Assembly: GCA_016213105.1 (NCBI GenBank)
Contig: JACRBN010000005.1
Span: 186,001 to 250,000, forward strand
From: Chloroflexota bacterium
Lineage (GTDB): Bacteria > Chloroflexota > Anaerolineae > Anaerolineales > Villigracilaceae
DNA length: 64,000 bases
Direction: 5' to 3'
Shown here: positions 7,899 through 15,911 of the stretch, one piece after another
Position numbering within the stretch: position 1 is the first letter of the stretch
Layout of the letters: the number at the start of each line of letters is the position of its first letter
Position numbers and translations under genes: made by a program
Notes under the pieces: model-generated
Databases searched by the model: none
The model's input: only the letters and a program-made list of their open reading frames with translations
What the model was told of the DNA's origin: nothing

Positions 7899-9050
7899 AT
7901 GATCGAAAGAACTCTGACGAGCAAGCTAATTGCATTAGCGAGGAAATTCCAGGTTATTACCCTAACCGGGCCGCGCCAGTCTGGGAAAACCACTCTCGTC
8001 CGGGCCGCCTTTCCAACCTTGCCGTATGTCTCCTTGGAAGAGCCGGATATTCGCCAGATTGCGCTGACCGATGCACGCGGGTTCTTCGCGAATTTTCCTG
8101 CTGGCGCGATTCTTGATGAGGTCCAAAACACCCCCGACCTTTTTTCCTACATACAAAAGCTTGTTGATGATAACCGTCAGATTCGATTCGTTTTGACCGG
8201 TTCATCGAACTTTCTCTTGATGGAAAAAATTAGTCAGACACTGGCAGGACGCACTGCGGTTCTGCATTTGCTGCCGTTTTCCTTCGATGAATTGAAACCA
8301 GATTCAGAGCAGTACGAAACCCTGATATTTAAAGGTCAATATCCACGCATTTACGATCGCGACATTGCTCCGACCGATTTTTACCCAGCCTACATCCAAA
8401 CTTACGTTGAAAAAGATGTTCGCCTGATGAAAAATATCGGAGATATCAATGCTTTTATTCAATTCACCCGTCTATGCGCCGGGCGCGTCGGGCAACTGCT
8501 TAACTATGCTAGCCTGGCAAGTGACGCTGGAATCAGCCCAAACACAGCCAAAGCCTGGCTTTCTATTTTGGAGAGTTCCTATATCCTATATCGTCTGCAA
8601 CCCTATCATCGTAACTTTAATAAACGACTGGTCAAATCACCCAAACTCTATTTTTACGATACTGGCGTCGCTTGTTCACTACTTGGCATTCGTGAGGCAA
8701 GTCAGATTAACTTACACTATATGAAAGGTGCACTTTTTGAGAATCTGATCATTAACGAGTTTATTAAACGCTGCTTCCATCGTGGAGAGAATCGCCTGCC
8801 GTATTTTTGGCAGGACAATCATGGGAAAGAGATAGATTGTCTGTTGGTGAACGGCGAAAAAATCACGCCGGTTGAGATCAAATCCGGCAAAACAATGTCA
8901 ACCAGCTACTTTGATAACCTTCAATATTGGCAACAGCTGACGGCTGATTCGGAAGCTCAAGGCTATGTGGTCTATGGAGGAGAACAGTCAATAAAAAACA
9001 GATTTGGCGCATTGATCAGTTGGCGGCAGGTGGAGAATGTTCCAGATTGA
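7899..9050 (+). CDS. AAA ATPase with DUF4143 C-terminal domain
   Basis: A 383-aa protein of the AAA_14/DUF4143 family, which is widespread, often mobile and mostly uncharacterised. Walker A is GPRQSGKTT (24-32) and Walker B AILDEVQ (70-76), followed by the sensor-like VLTGSSNFLL. The C-terminal DUF4143 part ends with a PD-(D/E)XK-like signature, EIDCLLVNGE...VEIKSGKT around residues 309-330. That suggests a nuclease-type fold, though cleavage is unproven for the family. It appears full length. It sits beside the broken hsdM and repeats, on its own promoter and before a strong terminator, so it behaves like an independent cargo gene. Defence or toxin-antitoxin-like roles are speculative. Confidence 0.88.
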   Translation: MIERTLTSKLIALARKFQVITLTGPRQSGKTTLVRAAFPTLPYVSLEEPDIRQIALTDARGFFANFPAGAILDEVQNTPDLFSYIQKLVDDNRQIRFVLTGSSNFLLMEKISQTLAGRTAVLHLLPFSFDELKPDSEQYETLIFKGQYPRIYDRDIAPTDFYPAYIQTYVEKDVRLMKNIGDINAFIQFTRLCAGRVGQLLNYASLASDAGISPNTAKAWLSILESSYILYRLQPYHRNFNKRLVKSPKLYFYDTGVACSLLGIREASQINLHYMKGALFENLIINEFIKRCFHRGENRLPYFWQDNHGKEIDCLLVNGEKITPVEIKSGKTMSTSYFDNLQYWQQLTADSEAQGYVVYGGEQSIKNRFGALISWRQVENVPD

Positions 9051-9610
9051 CAAGTTGCTTTGGAGTATTACCCCCCGCTCCGCCCGCGCTCGACAGTTTC
9101 GATCAACTTCACCGAAAACCACTAAAAAGAAAGTGTCTCTGGTTTCTCTTCCATCTGGGTTACAGTCTTACCACGATCATCCCAATGGGGTACATATCTG
9201 GTATACGGGTATAAGTTTAGAAAACGAGCGTAGGCGGCAACGTAGGCGGCGGAGAATTCTCTCCGCCGCTTTTGATTTGTGTGCTTGCCCAGCTCTCTTC
9301 TGTTGAGAGGTAACCCAACTTGTCAGTGCCCGCCTTTCACCGTATCCTCAAGCTATCACTAACCATCGCAGATCTAGCGGGGAGTGAGGAGATCCAATCT
9401 GTACATTTGGCGTAGGCACTGCACGCTTCGCAGCCGTCCGAAGTTGATGCATAGCGCGATGTGATGAGCTGACAAGGCAATAGACTGCAAACTAAATCGC
9501 CACCCGCAATACAAAAAGCGGTCTTTGGACTGATCGTATACGGACGCTCAGGTTTCTGCTAATCCCCGATCTACCTCCAACATGAACACAAAAAAACAAG
9601 AACTGCTTGC
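9051..9610. other. Gene-free stretch between the ATPase and tetR
   Basis: About 560 bases without a convincing gene. The only structure I see is the terminator at 9246-9273. The short frames here have no recognisable motif. Confidence 0.6.
9246..9275 (+). terminator. Rho-independent terminator
   Basis: Perfect 10-bp stem GCGGCGGAGA (9246-9255) / TCTCCGCCGC (9260-9269) with ATTC loop, followed by TTTTGATTT. It lies about 195 bases after the DUF4143 gene and is the only good terminator there. Confidence 0.85.
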
Positions 9611-10195
9611 CTACGAGACCATGACCTTGAGCAGTTCTTTTAATTTTTTGCCCTGCAGATATTCCCTGGGGAATTGATTTTCCAGCATCAAATACGCAAA
9701 ACCATGCGCCAAACTCCACAGTTTAATGGCAATCACTTCCACGTTGCCAGAGGGCAGTTGACCTTTGCCCTGGCAAAATGTGATGATCTCTTCGAACAGG
9801 GCAATGCTTTTCTGGGAAACCTCTACGAAGTCCGGGTGGTCGCGTTCTTCTTCCAGCGCGCCTGAAAACATCAGTTTGAATTTGGAGGGATTATCCAACG
9901 CAAATTGCAGATATGCCCAAGCAATTTCAGAGATGATATTGGGGGATGAGCGTTTCGATTTTTCAAAAGTGTTTAGTAACACTTGATGCAGTTGTTCATG
10001 CCCGGCGGTTGAAATTGCGGCGAGTAGCGCTTGTTTATTGGAGAAATGATTATAGGGGGCGGCGTGGCTGACGCCTATCTTTTTGGCGACACTGCGCAGG
10101 CTCAATCCTTCCACCCCTTGTTCTGCAAGGATTGCCAGCCCGGCGGAGATCAGCGTTTCTTTTAAATTTCCATGATGATAGGTTTTCGCTTTCAT
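9611..10195 (-). CDS. TetR-family transcriptional regulator
   Basis: A 194-aa regulator. The N-terminal TetR helix-turn-helix is clear: TYHHGNLKETLISAG, then GLSLRSVAKKIGVSHAAPYNHFSNKQALLAA. The C-terminal ligand domain (WAYLQFALDNPSKFKLMFSG) is of the TetR_C type found in YHHG-type regulators. I choose ATG 10195 because a -10-like TAAAAT (10208-10203 on the minus strand) sits only 7 bases upstream. That implies a leaderless mRNA, with TTTACA 16 bp further up. It is divergent from the glycan operon, and two operator-like palindromes lie between them, so it probably represses both itself and that operon. The inducer is unknown. Confidence 0.9.
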   Translation of the reverse strand: MKAKTYHHGNLKETLISAGLAILAEQGVEGLSLRSVAKKIGVSHAAPYNHFSNKQALLAAISTAGHEQLHQVLLNTFEKSKRSSPNIISEIAWAYLQFALDNPSKFKLMFSGALEEERDHPDFVEVSQKSIALFEEIITFCQGKGQLPSGNVEVIAIKLWSLAHGFAYLMLENQFPREYLQGKKLKELLKVMVS

Positions 10196-10202
10196 GAAAA
10201 AA

Positions 10203-10262
10203 ATTTTACCACAAATGTTGACAGTGTAAACATCGGGACTTATAATATTGACACTGTCAACA
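10203..10262 (+). promoter_or_regulatory. Divergent promoter with two TetR-type operator palindromes
   Basis: Rightward promoter TTGACA (10218-10223), exactly 17 bp, TATAAT (10241-10246): perfect consensus. Site O1 GTTGACA-G-TGTAAAC (10217-10231) covers the -35. Site O2 ATTGACA-C-TGTCAAC (10247-10261) abuts the -10 and start point. Their centres are 30 bp apart, about three helical turns. TGTTGACAGTGT (10216-10227) and ACACTGTCAACA (10251-10262) are exact inverted repeats. Leftward, TTTACA and TAAAAT (10208-10203) could drive tetR. Binding by the adjacent TetR protein is inferred. Confidence 0.8.
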
Positions 10263-10290
10263 TCCATTTCATTTTCTCAAGCAGGAAACT

Positions 10291-11274
10291 ATGTCCGAAA
10301 GCATTGTCATGGGTTTGGATGGCGGAAATACCAGTTCCCGGGTTGTGCTGGCAAACTCCGATGGGAAGGTTCTCGGGTACGGCAAAGCCGGTCCCGCAAG
10401 CGTAGATGGAGTCAGTATCGAAACAGCGGCGCAGAATATTCGTGCAGCGGTGGACGCCGCATGGGAAAACGCCGGATTCGAGTCCCGCTCTGTCCGCGCA
10501 TCGTTTTTGGGCATGGCAGGCGTGGTCTCGGAGCAGGATAGAAATATGATCAGGAATATCGTTTCGGATTTGCAGGTATCTGATCCTGATCACATTGGCA
10601 TTGACCATGATATCCGCATCGCACTGACGGGCGGGCTGGGCAACCTGCCCGGAATCGCACTCATCGTCGGGACGGGCTGCTCCTGCTACGGGCGTAATCA
10701 GTCGGGGGAGTCTGTTCGGGTTGGCGGTTGGGGTCATTTGCTGGATGATGGTGGCAGTGGTTATTTTCTTGGTCTGGAAGCGTTAAAAGCGATCGTCCGT
10801 TCTGCAGATGGAAGAACAGGTACAACATCCCTGATGCCTGTTATCCTGGAGCATTTTGGAATTAGCGATGTTCAGGAAATCATGCGTCAGGTTTATGTGA
10901 AACACGCCAAAAAAACCGACATTGCCGCTTTGGCTCCATTGGTTTTGGTTGAAGCGCAAAAGGGGGATGAGTGCGCCGATCAAATCCTTTTGGCAGGATT
11001 TCAGGAGCTGGCAACGCTGGTCAAAGTGGCAGATGAACGGCTCCAACTGGACGAGAAGCGGCTGACCGTTACCGGGGGCTTGGCTCACTCTGTCAGTTTT
11101 TTCAAGGATGGGTTGTATCGCGCCATCCGCTCACAAATTCCCGATATTCAGATTCAGGAACCGATTCTGCCGCCCGTTCTCGGCGCAGTCTTGCTCGCGC
11201 TGGAGATGATTGACCCGCGCCCATCGGCTGAATTCATCCCCATACTCCTGCAGAGTGGTCAACACATCAAGTAA
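10291..11274 (+). CDS. BadF/BadG/GlcNAc-kinase family sugar kinase
   Basis: A 327-aa ASKHA-fold kinase. The phosphate-1 motif VMGLDGGNTSSRVVL (6-20), a GTGCSCYG segment (family phosphate-2-like, near 129-136) and the GGWGHLLDDGGSGY..G motif match the N-acetylglucosamine-kinase-like BadF/BadG family. The predicted reaction is ATP-dependent phosphorylation of an (amino)sugar, probably released by the downstream glycosidases. BcrAD/BadF reductase activators carry cysteine ligands for an Fe-S cluster, which I do not see in the expected place. It is first in the operon, with an AGGAAA ribosome site and the strong regulated promoter 30-70 bases upstream. The exact sugar is unknown; GlcNAc or mannosamine are reasonable guesses. 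Confidence 0.8.
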   Translation: MSESIVMGLDGGNTSSRVVLANSDGKVLGYGKAGPASVDGVSIETAAQNIRAAVDAAWENAGFESRSVRASFLGMAGVVSEQDRNMIRNIVSDLQVSDPDHIGIDHDIRIALTGGLGNLPGIALIVGTGCSCYGRNQSGESVRVGGWGHLLDDGGSGYFLGLEALKAIVRSADGRTGTTSLMPVILEHFGISDVQEIMRQVYVKHAKKTDIAALAPLVLVEAQKGDECADQILLAGFQELATLVKVADERLQLDEKRLTVTGGLAHSVSFFKDGLYRAIRSQIPDIQIQEPILPPVLGAVLLALEMIDPRPSAEFIPILLQSGQHIK

Positions 11275-11290
11275 AAACGGAAGTGAAGAA

Positions 11291-13138
11291 ATGCCTGACA
11301 ACCAGTGGCGAAAAACACCGCAAACCTTAATGCCATCCATACATCCAGGTTCCATTGGGAATGCGTATGATATTTATCCCACGCACAATATTGGAATGGG
11401 GAAAATTTCCATCGGCTACGACGCGCTCGTAGAGTCGCTTCAAGCGAATCCAGTGATCGTAGTGGATGGATTTCCCGGTGTGCTTTGGGAGAATTTCCGC
11501 GCCTTGTTTTCTGATGCCTTACAACGGGCTGGACTGCGCGCAAACTTTGTAGATGTTGGGCTGGCAATGCTTCAGCCAGAAAAAATTAACGGGGTCATTG
11601 AACAGTTCACGGGTGGGGATGATCCGCTTTTCGGGTTTCGTTTCCGCGGAGAACTCGGTCAATTCTTTGACCCGCAGATTCTCCAGTCGCTGAAACCTGA
11701 TCCTGCTTTTTCGATCAACATCCTCTACGGCTGCGGCGCGGCGCTGGCGGGCTGGCAGGGTGCGTTAGTGTATCTGGATGTGCCGAAAAATGAAATCCAG
11801 TTTCGCGCGCGGGCTTTGTCGGTGAAAAATTTGGGCGCAGCAGAAGCGTTGCCGCCCGGCATGGCGTACAAACGCAGTTATTTCGTTGACTGGGTGGTGG
11901 CGAACAAACACAAGGCAAAGTTACTCCCTGCCATGGATTGGATGGTGGACGAACAAAACCCCGACATGCCCGCGATCGTTTCAGGCGCCGACCTGCGCCG
12001 TGGGCTGGCGCAGCTTGCAGGGAGTTGTTTCCGCGTGCGCCCATGGTTCGAGCCGGGACCGTGGGGCGGGCAGTGGATAAAGGAGAAGATTCCGACGCTG
12101 GCGCAGGATGTCCCCAACTATGCCTGGTCTTTTGAGTTGATCGCGCCAGAAAACGGACTGGTCTTTGAATCGGATGGCCACCTGCTGGAAGTATCTTTCG
12201 ATAGCCTGATGTTCCAGGAATACCGGGCGGTGCTGGGCGAAGCGGCGGAGAAATTCAAGTACGAATTCCCGATCCGTTATGATTTTTTGGACACGGTGGA
12301 TGGCGGCAATCTTTCGGTGCAGGTTCACCCACGCCCGGAGTATATTCGTAAAAATTTTGGCGAGACGTTTACGCAGGACGAGTGCTATTACATTTTGGAT
12401 TGCGTGCCAGGGGCAAAGGTCAATTTAGGGTTTCAGGAGGGAATCGCGGTAGATGACTTCAAACAGGTTTTGCGGGACTCCGCCGAGAAGGCAATCCATG
12501 TTGAGATGGAAAAATATGTTCAGGGGTTGCCTGTCCAAAAACATGACCTGTTCCTGATTCCAAATGGCACAATTCATGGTTCAGGAGCTGGGACGATGGT
12601 GCTGGAAATTTCTGCCACGCCCTATATTTTTACCTTCAAAATGTACGACTGGCTAAGGCTTGGGCTGGACAGCAACCCACGCACGCTGAACATCGAGCGG
12701 GCATTTGCCAACTTGTATTTTGATCGCCAGGGCGGGCGGATTCAAAGTGAGTTCGTCTCGAAGCCCGCTACCTTGTTTGAAGAATCGCAAAATGGGGACT
12801 ATCAGCGCGTGGTTCATTTACCCACCCACGTAGCCCATTTCTATGATGTGCATCGGCTGGAGTTCAACGGCTCAATGGTTGTTCAGACCGAAAACTCGTG
12901 CCATGTGTTGAGTCTCGTCGAAGGGGAAGCGGTGATTCTTGAAACGGCGGACAACCAGCGGGTGGAGTTCCACTATGCGGAAACATTCGTTGTCCCGGCG
13001 GCAGCCAAATCCTACCGGCTGGTCAGCCCTACGGGAAAAGACATCATGGTGGTCAAGACTTATATCAAACCACTGGAGCAGTGGATCCCCGGCGTTACAG
13101 CGGAACAACTGGTTGGGAGGCAGCCCCGAAATGCGTAA
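11291..13138 (+). CDS. Long class I mannose-6-phosphate isomerase
   Basis: A 615-aa protein. The C-terminal half is a type I phosphomannose isomerase, a zinc cupin that interconverts mannose-6-P and fructose-6-P. SVQVHPRPEY near residue 343 and IPNGTIHGSG near 422 carry the metal-ligand histidines, followed by the conserved MVLEIS..PYIFTFKMYDW stretch. The first ~300 residues are extra compared with the ~390-aa enzyme and resemble a nucleoside-kinase-like domain (VIVVDGFPGVLWENF). No convincing P-loop is seen there, so it may be regulatory or structural. Start ATG 11291 follows GAAGTGAAG. An upstream in-frame GTG would run into the kinase gene. It connects mannosidase products to glycolysis and overlaps the next gene by 8 bases. 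Confidence 0.85.
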   Translation: MPDNQWRKTPQTLMPSIHPGSIGNAYDIYPTHNIGMGKISIGYDALVESLQANPVIVVDGFPGVLWENFRALFSDALQRAGLRANFVDVGLAMLQPEKINGVIEQFTGGDDPLFGFRFRGELGQFFDPQILQSLKPDPAFSINILYGCGAALAGWQGALVYLDVPKNEIQFRARALSVKNLGAAEALPPGMAYKRSYFVDWVVANKHKAKLLPAMDWMVDEQNPDMPAIVSGADLRRGLAQLAGSCFRVRPWFEPGPWGGQWIKEKIPTLAQDVPNYAWSFELIAPENGLVFESDGHLLEVSFDSLMFQEYRAVLGEAAEKFKYEFPIRYDFLDTVDGGNLSVQVHPRPEYIRKNFGETFTQDECYYILDCVPGAKVNLGFQEGIAVDDFKQVLRDSAEKAIHVEMEKYVQGLPVQKHDLFLIPNGTIHGSGAGTMVLEISATPYIFTFKMYDWLRLGLDSNPRTLNIERAFANLYFDRQGGRIQSEFVSKPATLFEESQNGDYQRVVHLPTHVAHFYDVHRLEFNGSMVVQTENSCHVLSLVEGEAVILETADNQRVEFHYAETFVVPAAAKSYRLVSPTGKDIMVVKTYIKPLEQWIPGVTAEQLVGRQPRNA

Positions 13139-15710
13139 ATGGAAAGTGTATCTGTTGCACCACACCCACTTTGATATTGGGTACACCCACACCCAGGAAG
13201 ATGTTTTTAAAATTCAAATGCGCAATCTGGAAGAAGCGCTGGCGTTGGTTGAGCAAAACAAACACAGAACAGAATCTGCGCGCTTCCGCTGGAGTCCGGA
13301 GGTCACTTTCAATGTGATGAAGTGGCTGGGGCGGGCAAGTCAACCGGAGATAGAGCGCTTCGTGGAAATGGTGCGCGATGGCTATATTGGGTTGGATGGG
13401 TTTTATGCTGGAATGCTCACCGGGCTTTGCAGACCCGAAGAACTGGCACAGGTGTTTGCGCAAAAGAATCAATTGGAAAGGCTGACCGGTGTTGCGATCG
13501 ATTCAGCGATGATCACGGATATCCCCGGTTGGAATTGGGGACTGGTCACGGCGCTGGCAGAAAGCGGGATCAAGTATCTGTCATCAGGACCTAATGGCGG
13601 GGATAGGATCGGGTACACGCTGACAGACTGGGGCGATAAGCCGTTCTACTGGGTTTCGCCTTCGGGGAAGGAGCGTGTTTTGCTGTGGGTTCATGGCAAG
13701 GGGTATGCGTGGTTCCACACCGACTTTGATTACGAAAAGAAAATAAAAAATAAATTGACGCCAGGGCGCATTCGCCGCTACCTGCGCGCGCTGGAACGCT
13801 CAGGCTACCCATATGATTCCATCATCATCCGCTACACCATCGGCGCGGATAATGGTCCTGCGGATAAACAGTTGAGCCAGATCGTGGAAGATTGGAACGC
13901 CAGCATTGACGATATCAAATTGGTGATTTCAACCACTTCAAAAGCGATGGCGGAATTTGAAGCGGATCACGGTAAGCAAATCCCAGAATATCGCGGCGAT
14001 TTCACGCCCTATTGGGAGGATGGCGCATTTTCAACCTCCCGTGAGACCGCCATTGCGCGTGAAGCCAGCGAACATCTGACCCAGGCGCAGACACTTGCGG
14101 TGCTGACAGGCGCGCAAACAGATCGCGAACTGGAAAGCCGAGCTTGGGAAAATGTTTTGTTGTTCAATGAGCATACCTGGGGCGCGCACAACTCCATCAG
14201 CCGCCCAGACCATCCATTTGCGCAAAGCCAGTGGGTATGGAAACGTGAGCGCGCCATCAGAGCAGATGTAGATGTGCGCGGGTTATTGAAAGCGGCAGCA
14301 AGCGGTGATATCGAGGCGGCGCGTTTTTATGTGGACGAACTTTCACCCGCTACACAACTTGTTTCTGAAGATCAGCAGGTCACTGTTTACAACACGCACA
14401 GTTGGAGTGTCTCGCGCGTGGTGGAAGTGAACAACCTCCGCGACCGTGTGCTGGATTCTGACGATACACCTATGCCTTCGCAAAGATTGTCGAACGGCAG
14501 GCTCGCATTCTACGCCAAAGATCTGCCGCCGATGGGCAGCCGCCAGTATCGCTTTGTAGATGGCGCTCCTGCGCAGGGTGAGAACGGCTGTCGGGTGGAA
14601 AATTTTCAGTTGAGCAGCGATCAGGTAACAGTCAAGATAGATGCACAGACGGGTGCGATCCAAAGTTTCATCTGCGCTGGCGTGGAATATGTCAACCAAA
14701 ACAGCGCGGACAGATTCAACGGCTACGTGCTGGTTCCGGGCAAGATGCCCCTGCTCGCACAGCGCGAACATTCTGCTGATGGCGTGAAAATTGAGATCCT
14801 TGATTCAGGTCCACTGCGTTGTACCATTCGCGTCAGCCGAAAAGTGGCGCGGACACTTGCCTACACCAGCGAAATCAGCCTGGACGCTTTTTCCAACGAA
14901 GTGCGCATCAACAATGTTTTGGATCGTCCGGTGTCGCGTTGGAAAGAGGGGATTCATTTCTCCTACCCCTTCAACCTGCCGCAGGGCGCGGTGCGCTATG
15001 ACTGTGCGTGGGGAACTGTAAAATTGGATGCTGACCAACTCGCGGGTGCAAATCGTAATTTCATCACTGCGTCACGCTGGGTGGATGTATCGGATGAACG
15101 AGCGGGGATGTGCTGTACCCTGCTCGACGCGCCGATATTCAAAAGTGGACCGCTCACGCGCGATCCGTGGCGTTGGGGTCCGCCGAAACTGTGCGGTTGG
15201 TTAACCGATACAACTTGCAACGGTACGATCTATTCTTATGTCATGAATAATTACTGGCAGACCAATTACAAAGCCGACCAGCCTGGGAAAACTTTATTCC
15301 GCTATGTATTTAGACCACACGGCAAGTTCTCTCCAGTAGAGAATTATCGCGCGGCATTAGAGCATGCTCAGCCGCCGCTTTTGACATTTGGCGGCAAAAC
15401 AACGGTCACAAAAATTCCCATGCCCGTGCACGAAGATGTTGTGATTAGTTCAATGGATATTTCCGAAGGTAAATTGCAGATGCGGTTCTTCAATGCCGGA
15501 GACACTGACTTGGAAACGGCGCTCGTCTTTGAAAATACTGAATTGCAGTCTTCTCAACTACAGATCGTTAGCGCCGGAAAAAGTGAAAACCTGGTTGGAA
15601 ATCAGTTGAAATTGGCGGCATCAGAAACGCTGCTGGTTGCCATTTCGCATCAGGAGCTATCGTCAAAGATGAGGATCGATGAGACGAATCATCTCGGTGA
15701 AGAATGCTGA
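13131..15710 (+). CDS. GH38-like alpha-mannosidase (divergent)
   Basis: An 859-aa protein. The N-terminus LHHTHFDIGYTHTQ carries the HxHxD zinc-binding triad of family 38 (H11, H13, D15). TDIPGWNWGL near residue 129 occupies the place of the catalytic nucleophile segment. The C-terminal part looks like the beta-rich domains of GH38 enzymes. The HTHFDIG variant, instead of HTHWDREW, places it in a divergent GH38/DUF5054-like branch, so mannose specificity is not certain. No signal peptide is seen, which suggests an intracellular enzyme acting on imported oligosaccharides. The start ATG 13131 overlaps the isomerase stop and has GGGAGG upstream. Confidence 0.8.
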   Translation: MRKWKVYLLHHTHFDIGYTHTQEDVFKIQMRNLEEALALVEQNKHRTESARFRWSPEVTFNVMKWLGRASQPEIERFVEMVRDGYIGLDGFYAGMLTGLCRPEELAQVFAQKNQLERLTGVAIDSAMITDIPGWNWGLVTALAESGIKYLSSGPNGGDRIGYTLTDWGDKPFYWVSPSGKERVLLWVHGKGYAWFHTDFDYEKKIKNKLTPGRIRRYLRALERSGYPYDSIIIRYTIGADNGPADKQLSQIVEDWNASIDDIKLVISTTSKAMAEFEADHGKQIPEYRGDFTPYWEDGAFSTSRETAIAREASEHLTQAQTLAVLTGAQTDRELESRAWENVLLFNEHTWGAHNSISRPDHPFAQSQWVWKRERAIRADVDVRGLLKAAASGDIEAARFYVDELSPATQLVSEDQQVTVYNTHSWSVSRVVEVNNLRDRVLDSDDTPMPSQRLSNGRLAFYAKDLPPMGSRQYRFVDGAPAQGENGCRVENFQLSSDQVTVKIDAQTGAIQSFICAGVEYVNQNSADRFNGYVLVPGKMPLLAQREHSADGVKIEILDSGPLRCTIRVSRKVARTLAYTSEISLDAFSNEVRINNVLDRPVSRWKEGIHFSYPFNLPQGAVRYDCAWGTVKLDADQLAGANRNFITASRWVDVSDERAGMCCTLLDAPIFKSGPLTRDPWRWGPPKLCGWLTDTTCNGTIYSYVMNNYWQTNYKADQPGKTLFRYVFRPHGKFSPVENYRAALEHAQPPLLTFGGKTTVTKIPMPVHEDVVISSMDISEGKLQMRFFNAGDTDLETALVFENTELQSSQLQIVSAGKSENLVGNQLKLAASETLLVAISHQELSSKMRIDETNHLGEEC

Positions 15711-15712
15711 AT

Positions 15713-15875
15713 TTTAAAGATAGGGCGAGGTCCATAACCGCATCCATGACCCTTGGGGAAAAGGTGTCCCAGATGGAGTATGAAACCAGTCCAAGCTTGG
15801 CGTTGAGTGGGCTGGAGTTGCGGCGGTGTTCTCCCCATTGATTCGGTCTGGCAACCATGTTCTATACGACTTTGG
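15713..15875 (+). pseudogene. Remnant of a GH3 beta-glycosidase N-terminus
   Basis: Between two intact glycosidase genes. One frame reads FKDRARSITASMTLGEKVSQMEYE, close to the first helix of GH3 enzymes (SRMTLEEKVSQM). A frame change then gives VEWAGVAAVFSP, like the following GVA.VFPQAI segment. The order fits GH3, but about 20 residues between the two are missing, and stops follow. No start signal or downstream GH3 sequence remains. Confidence 0.5.
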
Positions 15876-15911
15876 AGTTTCGCCATTCAGTCTGAATAAG
15901 GAAATCATTTT

